A DNA stretch of 64,000 nucleotides, from assembly GCF_000182565.1 (NCBI RefSeq), contig NW_015971538.1, positions 1,546,983 to 1,610,982 on the forward strand. The letters are read 5' to 3'. The number at the start of each line of letters is the position of its first letter. Positions within the stretch are counted from its first letter, which is position 1. Below are positions 12,069 through 23,519 of the stretch, in pieces. The position numbers and the translations under genes are program-made. The notes beneath the pieces were generated by a model that ran no database searches, was not told where the DNA came from, and worked only from the letters and a program-made list of their open reading frames with translations. Source of the stretch: Spizellomyces punctatus DAOM BR117. Lineage: Eukaryota; Chytridiomycota; Chytridiomycetes; Spizellomycetales; Spizellomycetaceae.

Positions 12069-13452
12069 TCAAGGATTCGCATATGTCACCAATGGCGATT
12101 TGGATGGAAGATACACTCCAGTTCCCGGAACATACACAAGCTTGCTCGCCGATACACCTGCTGTTGACTCTACAGTAGGTCCTGCCAAGCTGGTGCCCTC
12201 CGTTGGTCCAGTATTACGACCTGTGTCACCGTGTTTCTTCCCGCTGGTCTTGCCTGTACGGCTCGCGACTGTTCCATCCTTGGCGGAGACACGGAAGACA
12301 AGCTCACGCAAACGATCGGAATGGTAATAAGCAATGGCCGCCAAAAATGCAAAGTTGTAAAATAGTGGAAGGAAAATGTGCCAGAAGATACCCATGATGA
12401 CCATTCCGGCGAGGTTGTTGCGGAAGTCGACAAATGCGTAAATTGCAATCTGGAAAATGTTTTTTGAGTTGGTCTGCGGACGATTTCTCGTACAAAATGC
12501 CACTTACCAAAACAATGAACGCTATTCAAGAAGAATTGCCAGCGGCAGGAATTGCGATTAGTTCATCAGAAACTTCCAGTAACGTCTTCAGAAACAAAAA
12601 CAAAAGCGTACCGAAAACTAGGAAGGCGCTGACAGCAGAGAACCAGAGGACCATCCAAATCAAGGTGGCCAGCTTCCCAAAACGTGCTGGATCATGGTGC
12701 GATTTACTCTGCGCTTCCTTGATGATGGAATATGTTGCTAACGATATCACCACGGTAACGACGAAGGTTATGGTAAGGCTGACAAGGTAGTTGGCCTTGG
12801 TAATCCGAGCCCTACACATGTGATCGATGCTTAAGAAATGGGATTTCCAACGGGAAGGAAGATTCCACTTACCAAAATACACCACCCATTCTGTCCTGAT
12901 ATTTGTACGGATCATCCGTCAATCCGGAAATGATCGCCAAAACGGTGTTGGGTGTAAACAGCACCAGGAAAAGGACCACCCGAACCCATCCTTTGCGAAA
13001 TGTCTCTACTGCCAGCTGCCACCGTCTCGGCATTACAAAATCCGATAGAGGTAAAGCTTTGGAAACTGCCGAGACGTATTCGACTATCACGCAGAGCGCC
13101 GTGACACAACCTAAGTCCGCCATTTCGCTCATATGGGCTCCAAAGGGGGTACCAGAAATCAAAAGGGGAAGATATACGAGGCGCGACACGGTATGGGTTG
13201 CTAGAGAGTTCGTCGCAGTGTCAACAGAAATGCTGCAGATCAATTCAGACGAAGAGCGCACTTACTCCATCCAACGGCGAAGACTCGAAAAGGTGGCGAG
13301 AGTTCCTTGAGATGTGCCCATATCAAATACCCTAGCAGACCAAGCTGCATGATATAGAAAGCAAACGAAATGGCAATAATGGGAAACATGGCTCGCTCAT
13401 CCCGACAGTTGGTCACAAGAAATTGAAGTTCGCACGGCGTCGAGCTGTCCAT
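12069..13452 (-). CDS. Seven-transmembrane protein, family not recognised
   Basis: Four exons encode a polytopic membrane protein of roughly 400 residues. Start ATG 13450-13452 (MDSSTPCELQF). Hydrophobic segments, in order: FPIIAISFAFYIMQLGLLGY; LVYLPLLIS; LGCVTALCVIVEYVSAV; VRVVLFLVLFTPNTVLAII; YLVSLTITFVVTVVISLA; LIWMVLWFSAVSAFLVFG; and FWHIFLPLFYNFAFLAAI. The tail is Ser/Thr/Gly-rich and ends ...KSPLVTYANP at 12069. The exon 1/2 and 2/3 junctions are clean (donors near 13264 and 12868). The exon 3/4 junction is uncertain: a strong GTAAGT donor lies 3' of an in-frame stop, while a weaker GTTTCT donor keeps the frame with a 124-nt intron. The architecture resembles a G-protein-coupled receptor, but I see no motif that places it in a known class. 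Confidence 0.7.
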
Positions 13453-14394
13453 GTTTATTGCGCTCTACTTCAGTGTAATTGACTGGAGGAATATGATCTC
13501 TTTTGCGGAATGATGTTGTTGCCCGAGTATTTGGACTGGGAGTGCACAGTACAGGCAGGGAAGGTAGACGCGCAAGTCAAGCTAAATCCTAACCGAAAAA
13601 TACCTTGTTGATGCGTCACAATTCTTTTTTTGGCTACTTTAAACCCTAGGTAGTGCCCGGCGAAATGGCTGGTTTAACAAAACAATGCATTGGCTTTTTT
13701 TAGTTCCATAGTATTTTGATGTGGCTGATTATCTGAAAGGAGTCCCACCTGAAATGTCCATTTTCACCCGCGCTCCTTTGTCTCCCGTCTAACAATAGAG
13801 GCCAATCTAATCAGGCACGCTATCGTCTCCCACAACCTGTTCACAGGCCTTTTGCACCTGCCTTGTTACTTGCTCAAACAATGATTATTTCACTTATTTC
13901 CGACATGCGATCGGGTGGTGGAAATACATTTGAAAAATGGCGCCAGCATGATCGTATCGCATCATTTTGAAAGGAACTGGCTTTCCTTCAAACGCTCGCA
14001 AGCGCAAACGTCCCTCCAAAGGCGTAGAAAGCTTGGCTTAACTGTGATCGAAATGCTAAGCCTTAAAGCTTACCAACTTTATCCTTCTTTCCCTTAGGAT
14101 ATTGGTTAAAACAAATAATACATGTGCTTAAGCATTAAGCACTCCAGTTTGGAAGGATTAGATAGATATAGGTTTGGGTATTTCACGGCGAGCTTTTCCA
14201 TTTTCGATCAGGACTCGTATCCTACTGTTAATGTGGTCTTTGACAATGCCTTCATCCCGATTTCCGAGCGATTCCCGATTGAGCGGATAAAGCCGGATGG
14301 CTCCAATGATCTGTCACTTTAATGGGTTCAAATCACGCAAGTTGACCAGCATTGTGCATCTGCGATCTCCCCGTCATTGTTATTGGTTGGTACC
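13453..14394. other. Intergenic, divergent promoter region
   Basis: About 940 bp between the start codons of the seven-pass protein (-) and the GPATCH1-like gene (+). Frames of 60-66 codons here show no domain. A T-loop-like GGTTCAAATC near 14327 does not fold with its flanks into a tRNA. I see nothing else definable. Confidence 0.45.
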
Positions 14395-17300
14395 ATGACA
14401 AGCCGGTCGGGTGGACGCTACGGTGATAGATATATTGGAGAGGAGGAGAGAGAGCGACGTCCGGGAAATGCATCTTTTGTGACATTTGGAACTGAGCAGC
14501 CGCTGGATGCATCCGAGGTCCGGGCGAAAGACAGGAACAAGTACCTTCCGGTTCACTTGCAAGAGGTACGTCCCCCCATAAGTGTTCCTATCTCTACCCA
14601 ATTCTACGCTGCTCACTCTATCTATTTCTCCCTTCTCAGCCTCGGGATGAAAAGGGGCGTAAGCGATTCCACGGTGCATTCACCGGCGGGTTCTCAGCGG
14701 GCTATTTCAATACCGTTGGCACCAAAGAGGGTACGTACGCATTTGATATCATTCCAAAGTCTCCAACCGCAACCGCACTGAATTGAATTGTGTGTTCAGG
14801 ATGGACACCTTCTCAGTTTGTGTCGAGTAGGAGCTCCCGTTCTGCCCTCAATACTGCGAAACCAGAAGATTATATGGATGATGAAGATCTTGCAGAAATG
14901 TCGGGACGAATAGCTGCAACCGAGGAATATGATATAATAGGGGGAACGGAGCGCGAGTTGGCCAGGAAACGGGCTGCTGTAAGCACGATGGAAAAAGAGC
15001 AGAATGTCCTCGGCCAGTTACCTGGTCGACTCGTGGAAGATCTCATTGGTCCTCCAAAAGACCCTATTGGCATCAAACTGCTAAGGCAGATGGGTTGGAG
15101 AGAGGGCCATGGGGTCGGGCCGAGAGCGAAGAGGAAACGGAAGACGGAAGGTGCGGAAGGCGTGTGAATGTCTGATCATTCAACTGAAGCTGATAGTACT
15201 CCGCGTGTGCGCAGAAGACGATATTTATGCCGCCGAGCATGCCTTTGCACCTAAGGATATTGCTGTCGATATTCTCAAACCTAAAACTGACACTTTCGGG
15301 CTTGGATTCGATCCGTTTCATAATGCCCCCGAGTTTGCTGGCCGCAAGACAGTACCCGGTAAGAATTTCGCTGGAAATACCCTTGATAACAGTCTCCGTT
15401 GAGCTGATTGGCTATATTTAAAGCGTGAATAAAACAATGCTTATTCTTTAAACAGGTGCGCAAGCTTTGTCGGAAGGTCCGGAAAAGAAGAAACCCAAGA
15501 GTGCGGGGAGAGGTAAGCAACTATCTACAAAGCGTTGTGGGTGAACCCACCTATATTGCATATCATATTCATGGCATTGTTTTGTTGTGTTTAGCGGGCT
15601 TTGGGGTAGGCGTTTTCGAAGACGAGGAAGAAGACTTGGATGTGTACGGATCCGGAATGACCAATTACGACATGATAATTGACGATGACGATGATGAAAT
15701 GCACCGTTTGGGCCAAAAGCTTGGCAGATCCGCATCTAAACGATCAATGGCCCTAGCGACTTCCCCATCGGCACCAATTGTTCAAGCGGGATTGTGCAGC
15801 GATGGACGCCTTCCTATTGTCGGGTTTCTTCTGGCAAATAACACCTTGCCTGAACCTACCTGGTGTGTTTTAACTGTAATGATAATTTTTGTTTTGAAAC
15901 GTGCATATCATTGACCTTCAACTACAGGTACCCCCCGCCAATACTTCCGACCGATTTTATTCCCCGTCACACGTTCCAGCCAAATACACCTTCGGCCTCT
16001 CTCCGACAACCACAACACCCCACTGTTGATCAGTTTACGCACGCATCTCGACAGGGACGGCAAACAGAGCTGACAGCCGATCAGCGCCGGGATATCCTAG
16101 GAGAGGAGGCTTTAAGTGGTCCCCAACGCTCGGTATTTTCTTACTTGCCTATCAAGGAACAGGATCGACTACAAGCATTTATAGAGAAGGCAACCAAAGC
16201 TAGGGACGCCCTGATTCCTAAGGAGCCTAAAGAGGCCAAGCCTTCTACTTTGGGGCCTGAGGTTGAGAAGGATACGGCTTTGGCAGCACTAAAAGGTTTC
16301 ATGCCATTCGGTAATGACATAGCAAAACAACAAAGATATCGTCGTTTCCTAGAGTACAAGGCTGGATTGACAACGGACGCTCCATTGCCGCCTCAGGTAG
16401 CTGCACCTCAGTCCTGACATTGAGAAACAACTTGTCGCTACCCCTACTAAGCACCCTCTAGCATCTGAGCAAGCAGGATGTCGCACACGAGCTCCTGGAG
16501 TTCTCCAAAGCTGCCCTGATCTTTAAACCACTGTCTTCCATGATGGCAGCACGATTTACTTCGTCGTCGGTAGAAACGGAGGAAAGAAAGCCGGAATCAA
16601 AAGATGTAGGTAGTCATTGGTTAGACCCGCGTTAGGCTGCCCGTTTACGTTCCGATTTTAGGTATCCAATGAGGCGGCAAGAATGAAAATGTACGGTCGA
16701 TTAACTCGAACACGCACAGAGTGGCGACCGGATAAACTCCTGTGCAAGCGGTTCAATGTGGCGGACCCATATGCGAGCAAGACAAAAAAGCAAAAGCAAG
16801 ACGAGGACGAGGATGATAGATTCCGCTCCACGGCTCGATTACAGCAGGACAAGCTCTTGGAGAAAGAAGTGTTGAACCCTCGAGCAATGGACAACTTGAT
16901 GGCTGAACGGGATCGCCTAGTCAACGAAGGAAAGCTTGGTGGGAGCGCCGTCAATGGAATCGCTGGTATCACCCAAGAACCAGTGACGGAGATGTTAACA
17001 AGGGAAGCTGTACCTGGACAGGTGTTCGTGCCAACATCCGCTCCTACCAAACAAGAGGATGAAGGAATAGCCGCTGAGTATGAGCGACCTCCGATGGATA
17101 TTTTTAAAGCCATTTTTGCGGATTCAGAGGATGAGGATGAGGATGACGACTCTGGGAGTGACACCCGCGATCCTAAGTTGAATGAGGTATTTGGTTGCAC
17201 TGTGCACCGCGTCGCATGATGGTGACTGATTCGATCTTCAATTGCAGGTGCTGCCACCGGTCGAAGTTCCCAAGCAGGCATCTGCCGTACATGTTAGCAT

Positions 17301-18126
17301 CTCCGTGCCAGCTGATACGGTGTCCGCTAAGCTTCCACCGCCTACCTTCCGTCCTCTATTTCGACGAAAAGAAGACCGCGGTAAAACCATCTCACAAACC
17401 AGAGGTGGTGTGGGGTCTGATACGGTATCGGGTGCTACAATTCCGGAAGATCCTAGCACAACAGAGGGAGAATCATTACCAGTTGACAAATCTAGTAGAG
17501 GGATGGCCCTTGCTCGCTCAACCTCAGAAGTGGAGCGCAAGGTTGCAAAGTCTAACTTGTCAAAAAGTCCCAGTTCAGAAATGATGGTGGTGGAAAAGGC
17601 GGCAGAAGACATGCCAATAGAACCGGACCCAGAGCGGCAGACGTCTTTTGGACGACCTGCCTTAAGTGAGAAGCAATCTGGCGACATATCATTGGATAAT
17701 GACCAAGAAGAGAAAAGCAGATCCCACGACTCGGATGAGATCGATGACGGACGACAAGAGAAGGTGAAAAGGGCTAAAAAGGAAAGAAAGAAAAAGCGGG
17801 GGAGCAAATCCAGTCGCAAGCGGGAGCGGGAAGGGAGGGAACGACACAAGCGGAAGTATCGAGACACAACGAGTGAAGAGGAGGAGGAGGAGGTTTGGGT
17901 CGAGAAAAAAGTACAGACAATTCCAGTGGAAAACAGCTTTTCCAGTAGCACGAGAAACTGGTCGCAGTCTACGGATGCTGTCGATGCACGCAGGAGGTCC
18001 AACATGGCGGAACCGACTCAGATTGAGAAATCCGCGGACAATGAAAAGGACGGCGCCGTAAAGCGTTTCCATGAAGAGGAATCATCGAGAAAGCGGGCAA
18101 GAGCATCCGCTGCCGACTTTATGTAA
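14395..18126 (+). CDS. G-patch domain protein 1-like (GPATCH1 / TOUGH)
   Basis: Nuclear RNA-processing protein linked to the spliceosome (family knowledge). Start ATG 14395 ([11 protein letters not shown]). The conserved N-terminal block spans exons 1-3 (VHLQE joined to [18 protein letters not shown], then [16 protein letters not shown] and EDYMDDEDL). The G-patch segment is [19 protein letters not shown] (about 15070-15130). Further conserved pieces are [34 protein letters not shown] and the [16 protein letters not shown] acidic motif. Ten exons; introns 14566-14639, 14731-14799, 15151-15214, 15359-15455, 15513-15594, 15863-15927, 16397-16461, 16606-16661 and 17187-17247. The last exon is a long Lys/Arg/Ser/Glu-rich tail ending ASAADFM. 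Length near 970 residues fits the family. Confidence 0.92.
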
Positions 18127-18267
18127 CTGATTAATCAAAATACAATCATGAATAGGGGGCCAGCTGCTGTATGTAGACTGGCCAACGCCGATATGGCACT
18201 ACCAATACCCCCTTGAATCGCTCCGCGCAAAATTCCATTATTATCTACCACAAAAATACTCCAGTCA

Positions 18268-18576
18268 TCACTCTCCTCGCATGTGCATTCCCAGCCATTC
18301 CTCCTCCGTCATCCCGTCTGGTTTCTGTTCCCCCTCTTTGGGCGTTTTCTTTGGTACCTGCGGTCCAGGTATACCAAATATTTTCGAAATTTTGTGCTGC
18401 AGTGTTGCGGTAACCGCTTTTCTCTCGTTTTTTAAACGTTCGCCAATCGAGGGACCAAGCGGTTTTTGATTTTGCATTTTGTGTTCGAGATCCTACTCAA
18501 AAGAAAGGGGTGAGCGATCCGGCTTCACGTAGAGTTGGCAAGTGACCGCCACTACTTGTTCTGTTGAAGTCGCCAT
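18268..18576 (-). CDS. Small charged protein of about 81 residues, unrecognised
   Basis: Two exons: 18576-18556 (MATSTEQ) and 18492-18268, joined by a 63-nt GTAGTG...GAGTAG intron in phase 0. The product continues DLEHKMQNQKPLGPSIGERL, has a predicted helical middle (KAVTATLQHKISKIFGI), a Pro/Lys linker and ends MTEEEWLGMHMRGE. It sits tail-to-tail with the GPATCH1-like gene (142 bp apart) and divides the latter from EF-Tu. An overlapping upstream ATG at about 18601 in another frame could act as an upstream ORF. No family was recognised. The phase-consistent intron and non-random composition argue that it is real, but support is moderate. Confidence 0.55.
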
Positions 18577-18861
18577 TGTCGTCGCCAAAGCTTCGTGACC
18601 ATGAGCGGAGCAAGACTGAGCAATGATGTCACAGGAAATATGGTCACGTGAGGGACCATCAAACTATCAGAAATGAAAAACTGTATCAAGATATGAAAAC
18701 CTACAAACAAGAAAAAAGAACCAGAAAAAGCCCCTGCCACTGCCGGTCCAACCTTTAAATATACTAGAGACTTCTCGACTGAAAAGCCATTCTGGCAGCT
18801 GGTAGGGGCAGGATCTACGGGAAGCTATAGAATCTACAATGCACATATGATTTCAAATGAT

Positions 18862-20575
18862 CTATTGAAGAATCTTGGTCACGACACCTGGAAAATGAAC
18901 GTATGAGAAGAAGCGAGTGACAGCCGATGCGTAATATAACACCCACCAGTTCCAACCGTCTTTCCACCTTCACGAACGGTGAATCGAAGACCCTCGTCAA
19001 TAGCAACTGGGGTCCCAAGTTCAACCTCCATCTCCACATTGTCTCCTGGCATGATCATCTTTCCCTCATTTCGGTTAGCGTGCCCTTGCTCTGTGTCAGG
19101 CCACCGAAGAGACGCCGTTACATCCATGGTACGGGCATACAGTTGTGGCTTGTAGTTCTCCACGAAAGGAGTATGTCGTCCACCTTCCTCCTTCTTAAGA
19201 ATGTACATCTGAGTCAGGAACTTTTGGTGGGGCTTAATGGTGCCTGGCTTGGCAATGACCTGACCACGACGAAGTTGGTCACGCTTTAAACCACGCAGGA
19301 GAAGACCCGCGTTGTCACCGGCTTCGGCTCGCTCAAGTTCTAGCGCCCAAATATGAGTAACTGGTAGATAGCAATTGGATATTCGATGTGGTAGACTCAC
19401 CCTTGTGGAACATTTCAACACCGGTGATAGTGGTTTTAATGGTCTCACCATATCCAATAATCTCGACTTCAGCACCTTTGGTAATAAAGCCACGCTCGAC
19501 ACTACCAGTGGTCACGGTACCACGTCCAGCAATGGAGAAGACATCTGAAGGAGCAAGCCCTTAGAGATCAACTATATGAAAAGGATACTGAATTCACTGT
19601 ACCTTCAATAGGCATCAAGAAAGGCTTCTCCAAATCACGAACAGGAGTCGGGATGTGCTCATCAACAGACTGCATAAGCTTGAGGATAGCATCTTCACCA
19701 ATCTCCTTTTCACGGTCTTCCAGCGCACAAAGCGCGGAGCCCATGATGATGGGGGTATTCTCACCGTCGTAACCGTACTCGGCAAGGAGATCCCGCATTT
19801 CCATCTCGACCTATTTACGCCACGTGAGGTCCCGCTCGTGAGCTAAAAAGCGACGTACATACCAACTCCAACATTTCCTTGTCATCAACCGCATCCACCT
19901 TGTTGATGAATACAACCAGATTTTTCACACCGACTTGGTTTGCCAAAAGCAAGTGTTCTCGGGTCTGGGGCATCTGACCGTCAGTAGCGGACACAACGAT
20001 GATTGCGCCATCCTTTGGGACAGAAAACGTTAGCAGCAATAACTACGTCGGGTTTTGATAAACCATCCTTTTACCATCTGCGCTGCACCAGTGATCATGT
20101 TCTTGATATAATCAGCGTGACCAGGACAATCAACGTGCGCGTAATGACGGCTGTCAGTCTCATACTCGACGTGGGTAGTGGAAATAGTGATACCACGAGC
20201 CCGTTCTTCTGGGGCTTTGTCAATGGAAGCATAGTCACGGAAGTCGGCGCCACCTTTTTGTGCGAGAACTGCTCATCATCTGTAAGTAACTTCTCTCATC
20301 GGCAAATCAAATTATTGACGCTCACCTTTTGTGATCGCGGCAGTGAGGGTGGTTTTACCGTGATCGACGTGCCCGATGGTACCAATATTCACGTGGGGCT
20401 TTGCGCGCTGGAATGTAGCCATGGAACGAACTGTAAAAGTAGTGTTAAGGACCGACTGCGCGCGCCAGTAGCACACGCGTATATCCAGGCCTAGTTGCTC
20501 ACCGTACAAAGATGGGCGGGAGAAGGTGTGGGAGGGGGTCGCGCGGGCAGAGGCGGAGAGGAAAGAGCGGGGCAT
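18862..20575 (-). CDS. TUF1: Mitochondrial elongation factor Tu
   Basis: GTPase delivering aminoacyl-tRNA to the mitochondrial ribosome. Start ATG 20575 opens a Ser/Arg-rich presequence ([18 protein letters not shown]...). A phase-1 intron (20502-20431) leads to [20 protein letters not shown] with the G1 P-loop. The other G motifs are DCPGHAD (G3) and NKVD (G4); RGITIS lies in switch I. Introns follow at 20325-20272, 20074-20013, 19862-19811 and near 19603, 19400 and 18913. Domains II and III ([41 protein letters not shown]) are complete. The last exon is only 26 nt (18887-18862, VVTKILQ). Two frame-compatible upstream exons offer a longer leader and are listed separately. Nuclear-encoded bacterial-type EF-Tu with a presequence means mitochondrial location. 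Confidence 0.96.
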
Positions 20576-20662
20576 CTGGAGCGAAAAACTCGAAAGTCAA
20601 TTGGCGATTGCAGGAGGATAAAAATAGAAGACCTCAAGGAACGCAGTGGTATGGGAACTCAC

Positions 20663-20848
20663 CGTCCTCAATCCGCGAGTAAGGCTAGCAGTAACAGCGG
20701 CCGCTACATTGTTTTCTTTTAAGCAACTAGCAAGCGCAACCAATTGTAGGGGACCTCCACACTTACAGCAAGAGAATGGCATTCTCCGGCAGGGCTCTGC
20801 CAAGGTAGAAGCCCTTCGGAAAGTTGTGTACACAGCGCGACCAGACAT
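20663..20848 (-). other. Candidate alternative 5' exons of mitochondrial EF-Tu
   Basis: Upstream of the EF-Tu start, ATG 20848 opens MSGRAVYTTFRRASTLAEP. A GTAAGT donor at 20766 and TAG acceptor at 20704 join it to a second exon (20703-20663, AAVTASLTRGLRT). A GTGAGT donor at 20662 joins in phase 0 to the CAG just before the EF-Tu ATG at 20575. All three junctions keep the EF-Tu frame and the encoded peptide is Arg/Ser/Ala-rich with almost no acidic residues, like a matrix-targeting leader. This could be the real N-terminus, an alternative promoter product, or coincidence. Confidence 0.5.
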
Positions 20849-21052
20849 TTTAGCTATTGCTGGAGACGAGCGGAGCAGTAGCACGGTGATGCGGAGCTGA
20901 TCAAAAGTCGCAAAGGAGCACCCAAAGAAGTTCAACTTCTTGGAGCTGCGTTCCGATTTCCGGTTGCCATGGGAAACGTAAAGTGGGTGCGGATGACTCA
21001 CACGCGACACGCTCAACACGTCCAATTCTTGCCTTCAACTTGTGTTGTGTCA

Positions 21053-21662
21053 ATGACGGCGGACATTCCCTCAGACCCCCCAAGCCCTGCGTTCCTACTG
21101 ACGAGAGCCGATTCTACCCTAGAGACGCTAGATGCTTTGCTCTGCGAAGCTGAGCAACTCCTTTTGGCCGCCTCCTCACGCGAAGAGATCACGGGAAATC
21201 TAGATCAACGAGGAATTAACCTGGAGGAAAACCTGGCAGGGTTGAAATCGGATGTGGTTCTTCTGGATGAATCAAGAGAATATTTAGATGAGGTATGTTA
21301 CTGGGTGATGTACAAGCCAGCATCAAATTAAAGAGTGATCGTAAGATAATATCGGATCCTACACGGGCAACTGACCTGGATACTCTGCGAGCGGAGCGGG
21401 ATGAGTTGCGTGAGGTATGGTTGGTGTGTGCGGGTCAAGTCTTCAAATCTATGTTAATTTCTGATTCGCAATCATTTGACAGCGGGCCACAAGGATATCC
21501 CAGACATTACGGACATGTCTGGAACGATGTTATTATCTGCAAGACATGGTGGGGGATTTAACCCAGAGCGCAGATATACGACGATCGGATCCAGAAGAAG
21601 TAAAGGATTCAAGGCGAAATACTGAAGTGACACTGCCCGACTTGATGAACATCGATGTGTGA
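21053..21662 (+). CDS. Helical protein of about 161 residues, unrecognised
   Basis: Three exons can be joined in frame. Exon 1 starts at ATG 21053 (MTADIPSDPPSPAFLL) and ends ...ESREYLDE. A 53-nt GTATGT...GTAAG intron leads to IISDPTRATDLDTLRAERDE, and a GTATGG...GACAG intron to RATRISQTLRTCLERCYYLQ and an end at PDLMNIDV. The composition is leucine- and glutamate-rich with heptad-like spacing (LETLDALLCEAEQLLLAA), suggesting coiled coil. It is transcribed divergently from EF-Tu; the first-ATG gap to the upstream EF-Tu exon is about 200 bp. I do not recognise the family. An alternative acceptor gives a 41-nt intron and a slightly longer middle. Confidence 0.55.
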
Positions 21663-21879
21663 TGCTTTGGGGACGCCGGCATGTGATATCTACGATCGCC
21701 CACGGCTGGAGTTACATCTGTATGGCAGCACGTCGAGGTGGTGGAAGTGGAGACCCTACTGATGGAAAGCGCATTGCCTCTGCCATTGTTGTCATGAATG
21801 CGAACTAGCACGACCTTAGCTCTCAGGTTGCTGAAGTATTGCCAATTGCACATACACATTTAGTCCCGTGCACAAACTG

Positions 21880-23316
21880 CTACACTACCACGAGCGGGTC
21901 TCTATCGATACTGCTTACAACAACCTCCGTGGCCGGCTCAGTTTCGCGAAGTAGGGTCTGAAGACGTGGTTGTAACACTTCAGCGAGATATCCGCGTTCT
22001 GGAAAATGTGCTCACTTTAATCGTTTCCCAATAATCATCGGAAATAAGCGGATAACGGATTATTGAATAATACCTGTGTTTGTATGCTCACACAAAATCA
22101 CGCTTATATCATCTGCGAGAGCAGCCAGGACTTCATGATGCGACATCTCGCCTAGTAGTATGAGCGGGTTAATCGGTATTCAGAGTTTAGAGATGGTACG
22201 CATGTTATCACATACCTGTCAAGTACAAGTCCGCCTTGGTATTCATCAAGACAGAGGCACCTTTTTACGGAATAAGGAACAGTCGTTATGACCAAATAGT
22301 AAGACAATAGGCTTACCAGATCCTGCACAGATGGCGATTGACGTGATCGGCTTATTTTGCGTTGGAGTCGCTAGACGGACTAAAGACCAATATCAATTTC
22401 TATTTTGGCCCCCAAACCCGGGGATGACAGTTGAAGAATGGCGGAGACCCCAATTGTGGCATACCGTGCGCGAGTTTCAGATGAGATTTGACTCGTCGCA
22501 CCATCTCGTGTATATCGACTGGCTTCTCAAGCAGGTGTATCCGCCCAGATCCAGATCCCAATTGGTCTATCTCGAGTGTCAGATGCCGTCCTTTGACTGT
22601 TTAAAGAAGCAAGGCAAATGATACCTGCCGGAGGATCTTTGATTGCATTGATCACGGTTGTCTGTCCAACCCCTAGACCCCGAGCAAGCCAATCGTTTAT
22701 ACCGCCAATACAGTTGTCCAACGCCGTGTGAGGTGAGAAGATCGACACACCTGAAAATCGCAATTAGCATAAAGCGGCCAAGAGAACTCCAAACTGCAGC
22801 ATAACTCGTACCAGACGCCGCGCATTTCAGCGCGATGCTTTGTTTATCGTCATTCATGCACAAACGCTTTACCGCTTTGAAGATTGGAGGGTGGTAGCTG
22901 TATTTCACGACCCACCATTATTCCCGGTGTTGAAGTAAACCAGATCTATTGCACTTACGCCACAATGACACCGATTTTTGGATCCTTGAGAGCTTCTTCG
23001 AGCACATGCTGCAATACATGTTGCCAGAGAGGTGAGAAACGGTAACATGAGTGCAGGGGTAAGCCCACACTGTACCTGCCGAAGATCGATAGTAAGGAAG
23101 ATGCGGGTCGCGTTTGTGCGTGGGAAGGGGGCCTCTACAAGAACGCCGACCTGAAGAGTGACATAATGTTGGCGATGCAGAAGTTCTCCATCCTGATACG
23201 GTTCAAGGTAGCAACATCTCTCCTGATTTTTGACATACATTGTCCCAGGCAGTTTCAGCAAGCTTCAATGGCGCAATCTTTTCCATGCAGCGGGTCACAT
23301 GTTGCAAGAGAGTCAT
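21880..23316 (-). CDS. NIF3: NIF3-like protein (Nif3/YqfO family, dinuclear metal)
   Basis: Conserved metal-binding protein of unclear cellular role. Start ATG 23316 (MTLLQHVTRCMEKIAPLKLA). The exon ends ETAWDN and a GTATGT intron leads to VGVLVEAPFPRTNATRIFLT. Later exons give IVAYHPPIFKAVKRL (metal ligands), VSIFSPHTALDN with INDWLARGLG, HEMVRRVKSHLKLAHVRLA, SIAICAGSG, DLYLTGEMSHHEVL and ISVILCEHTNTERGYL, ending SSIDRDPLVVV. These are the hallmark histidine/glutamate motifs of the family in the correct order. One apparent 28-nt intron after IKDPPA is resolved by an acceptor 30 nt further on, giving a normal 58-nt intron. About ten exons. Confidence 0.93.
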
Positions 23317-23519
23317 GTCGATTGTTTTCCCCGTGGAGATCAGAAAGTAAAAAGTATGGTGCCGTTCACCCATCACTCATATTACATAAGCGATCGAAGA
23401 TCGCTCTCTGAAAATGGAAGTTGACCGCCCTCTGGGCTCCCCTCAACCATGACTATCTGTATCCTATACTAGTCTCAAGGTCTGATGAATTATCTAGTAA
23501 TTCCATAGCTGGGGTTGAG

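Noticed and set aside
14320-14345. T-loop-like GGTTCAAATC as part of a tRNA
   Set aside because: Flanking bases do not form the T stem and no acceptor or anticodon arm is present.
22590-22660. Apparent 28-nt intron in NIF3
   Set aside because: An acceptor 30 nt downstream gives a 58-nt intron with the correct phase.
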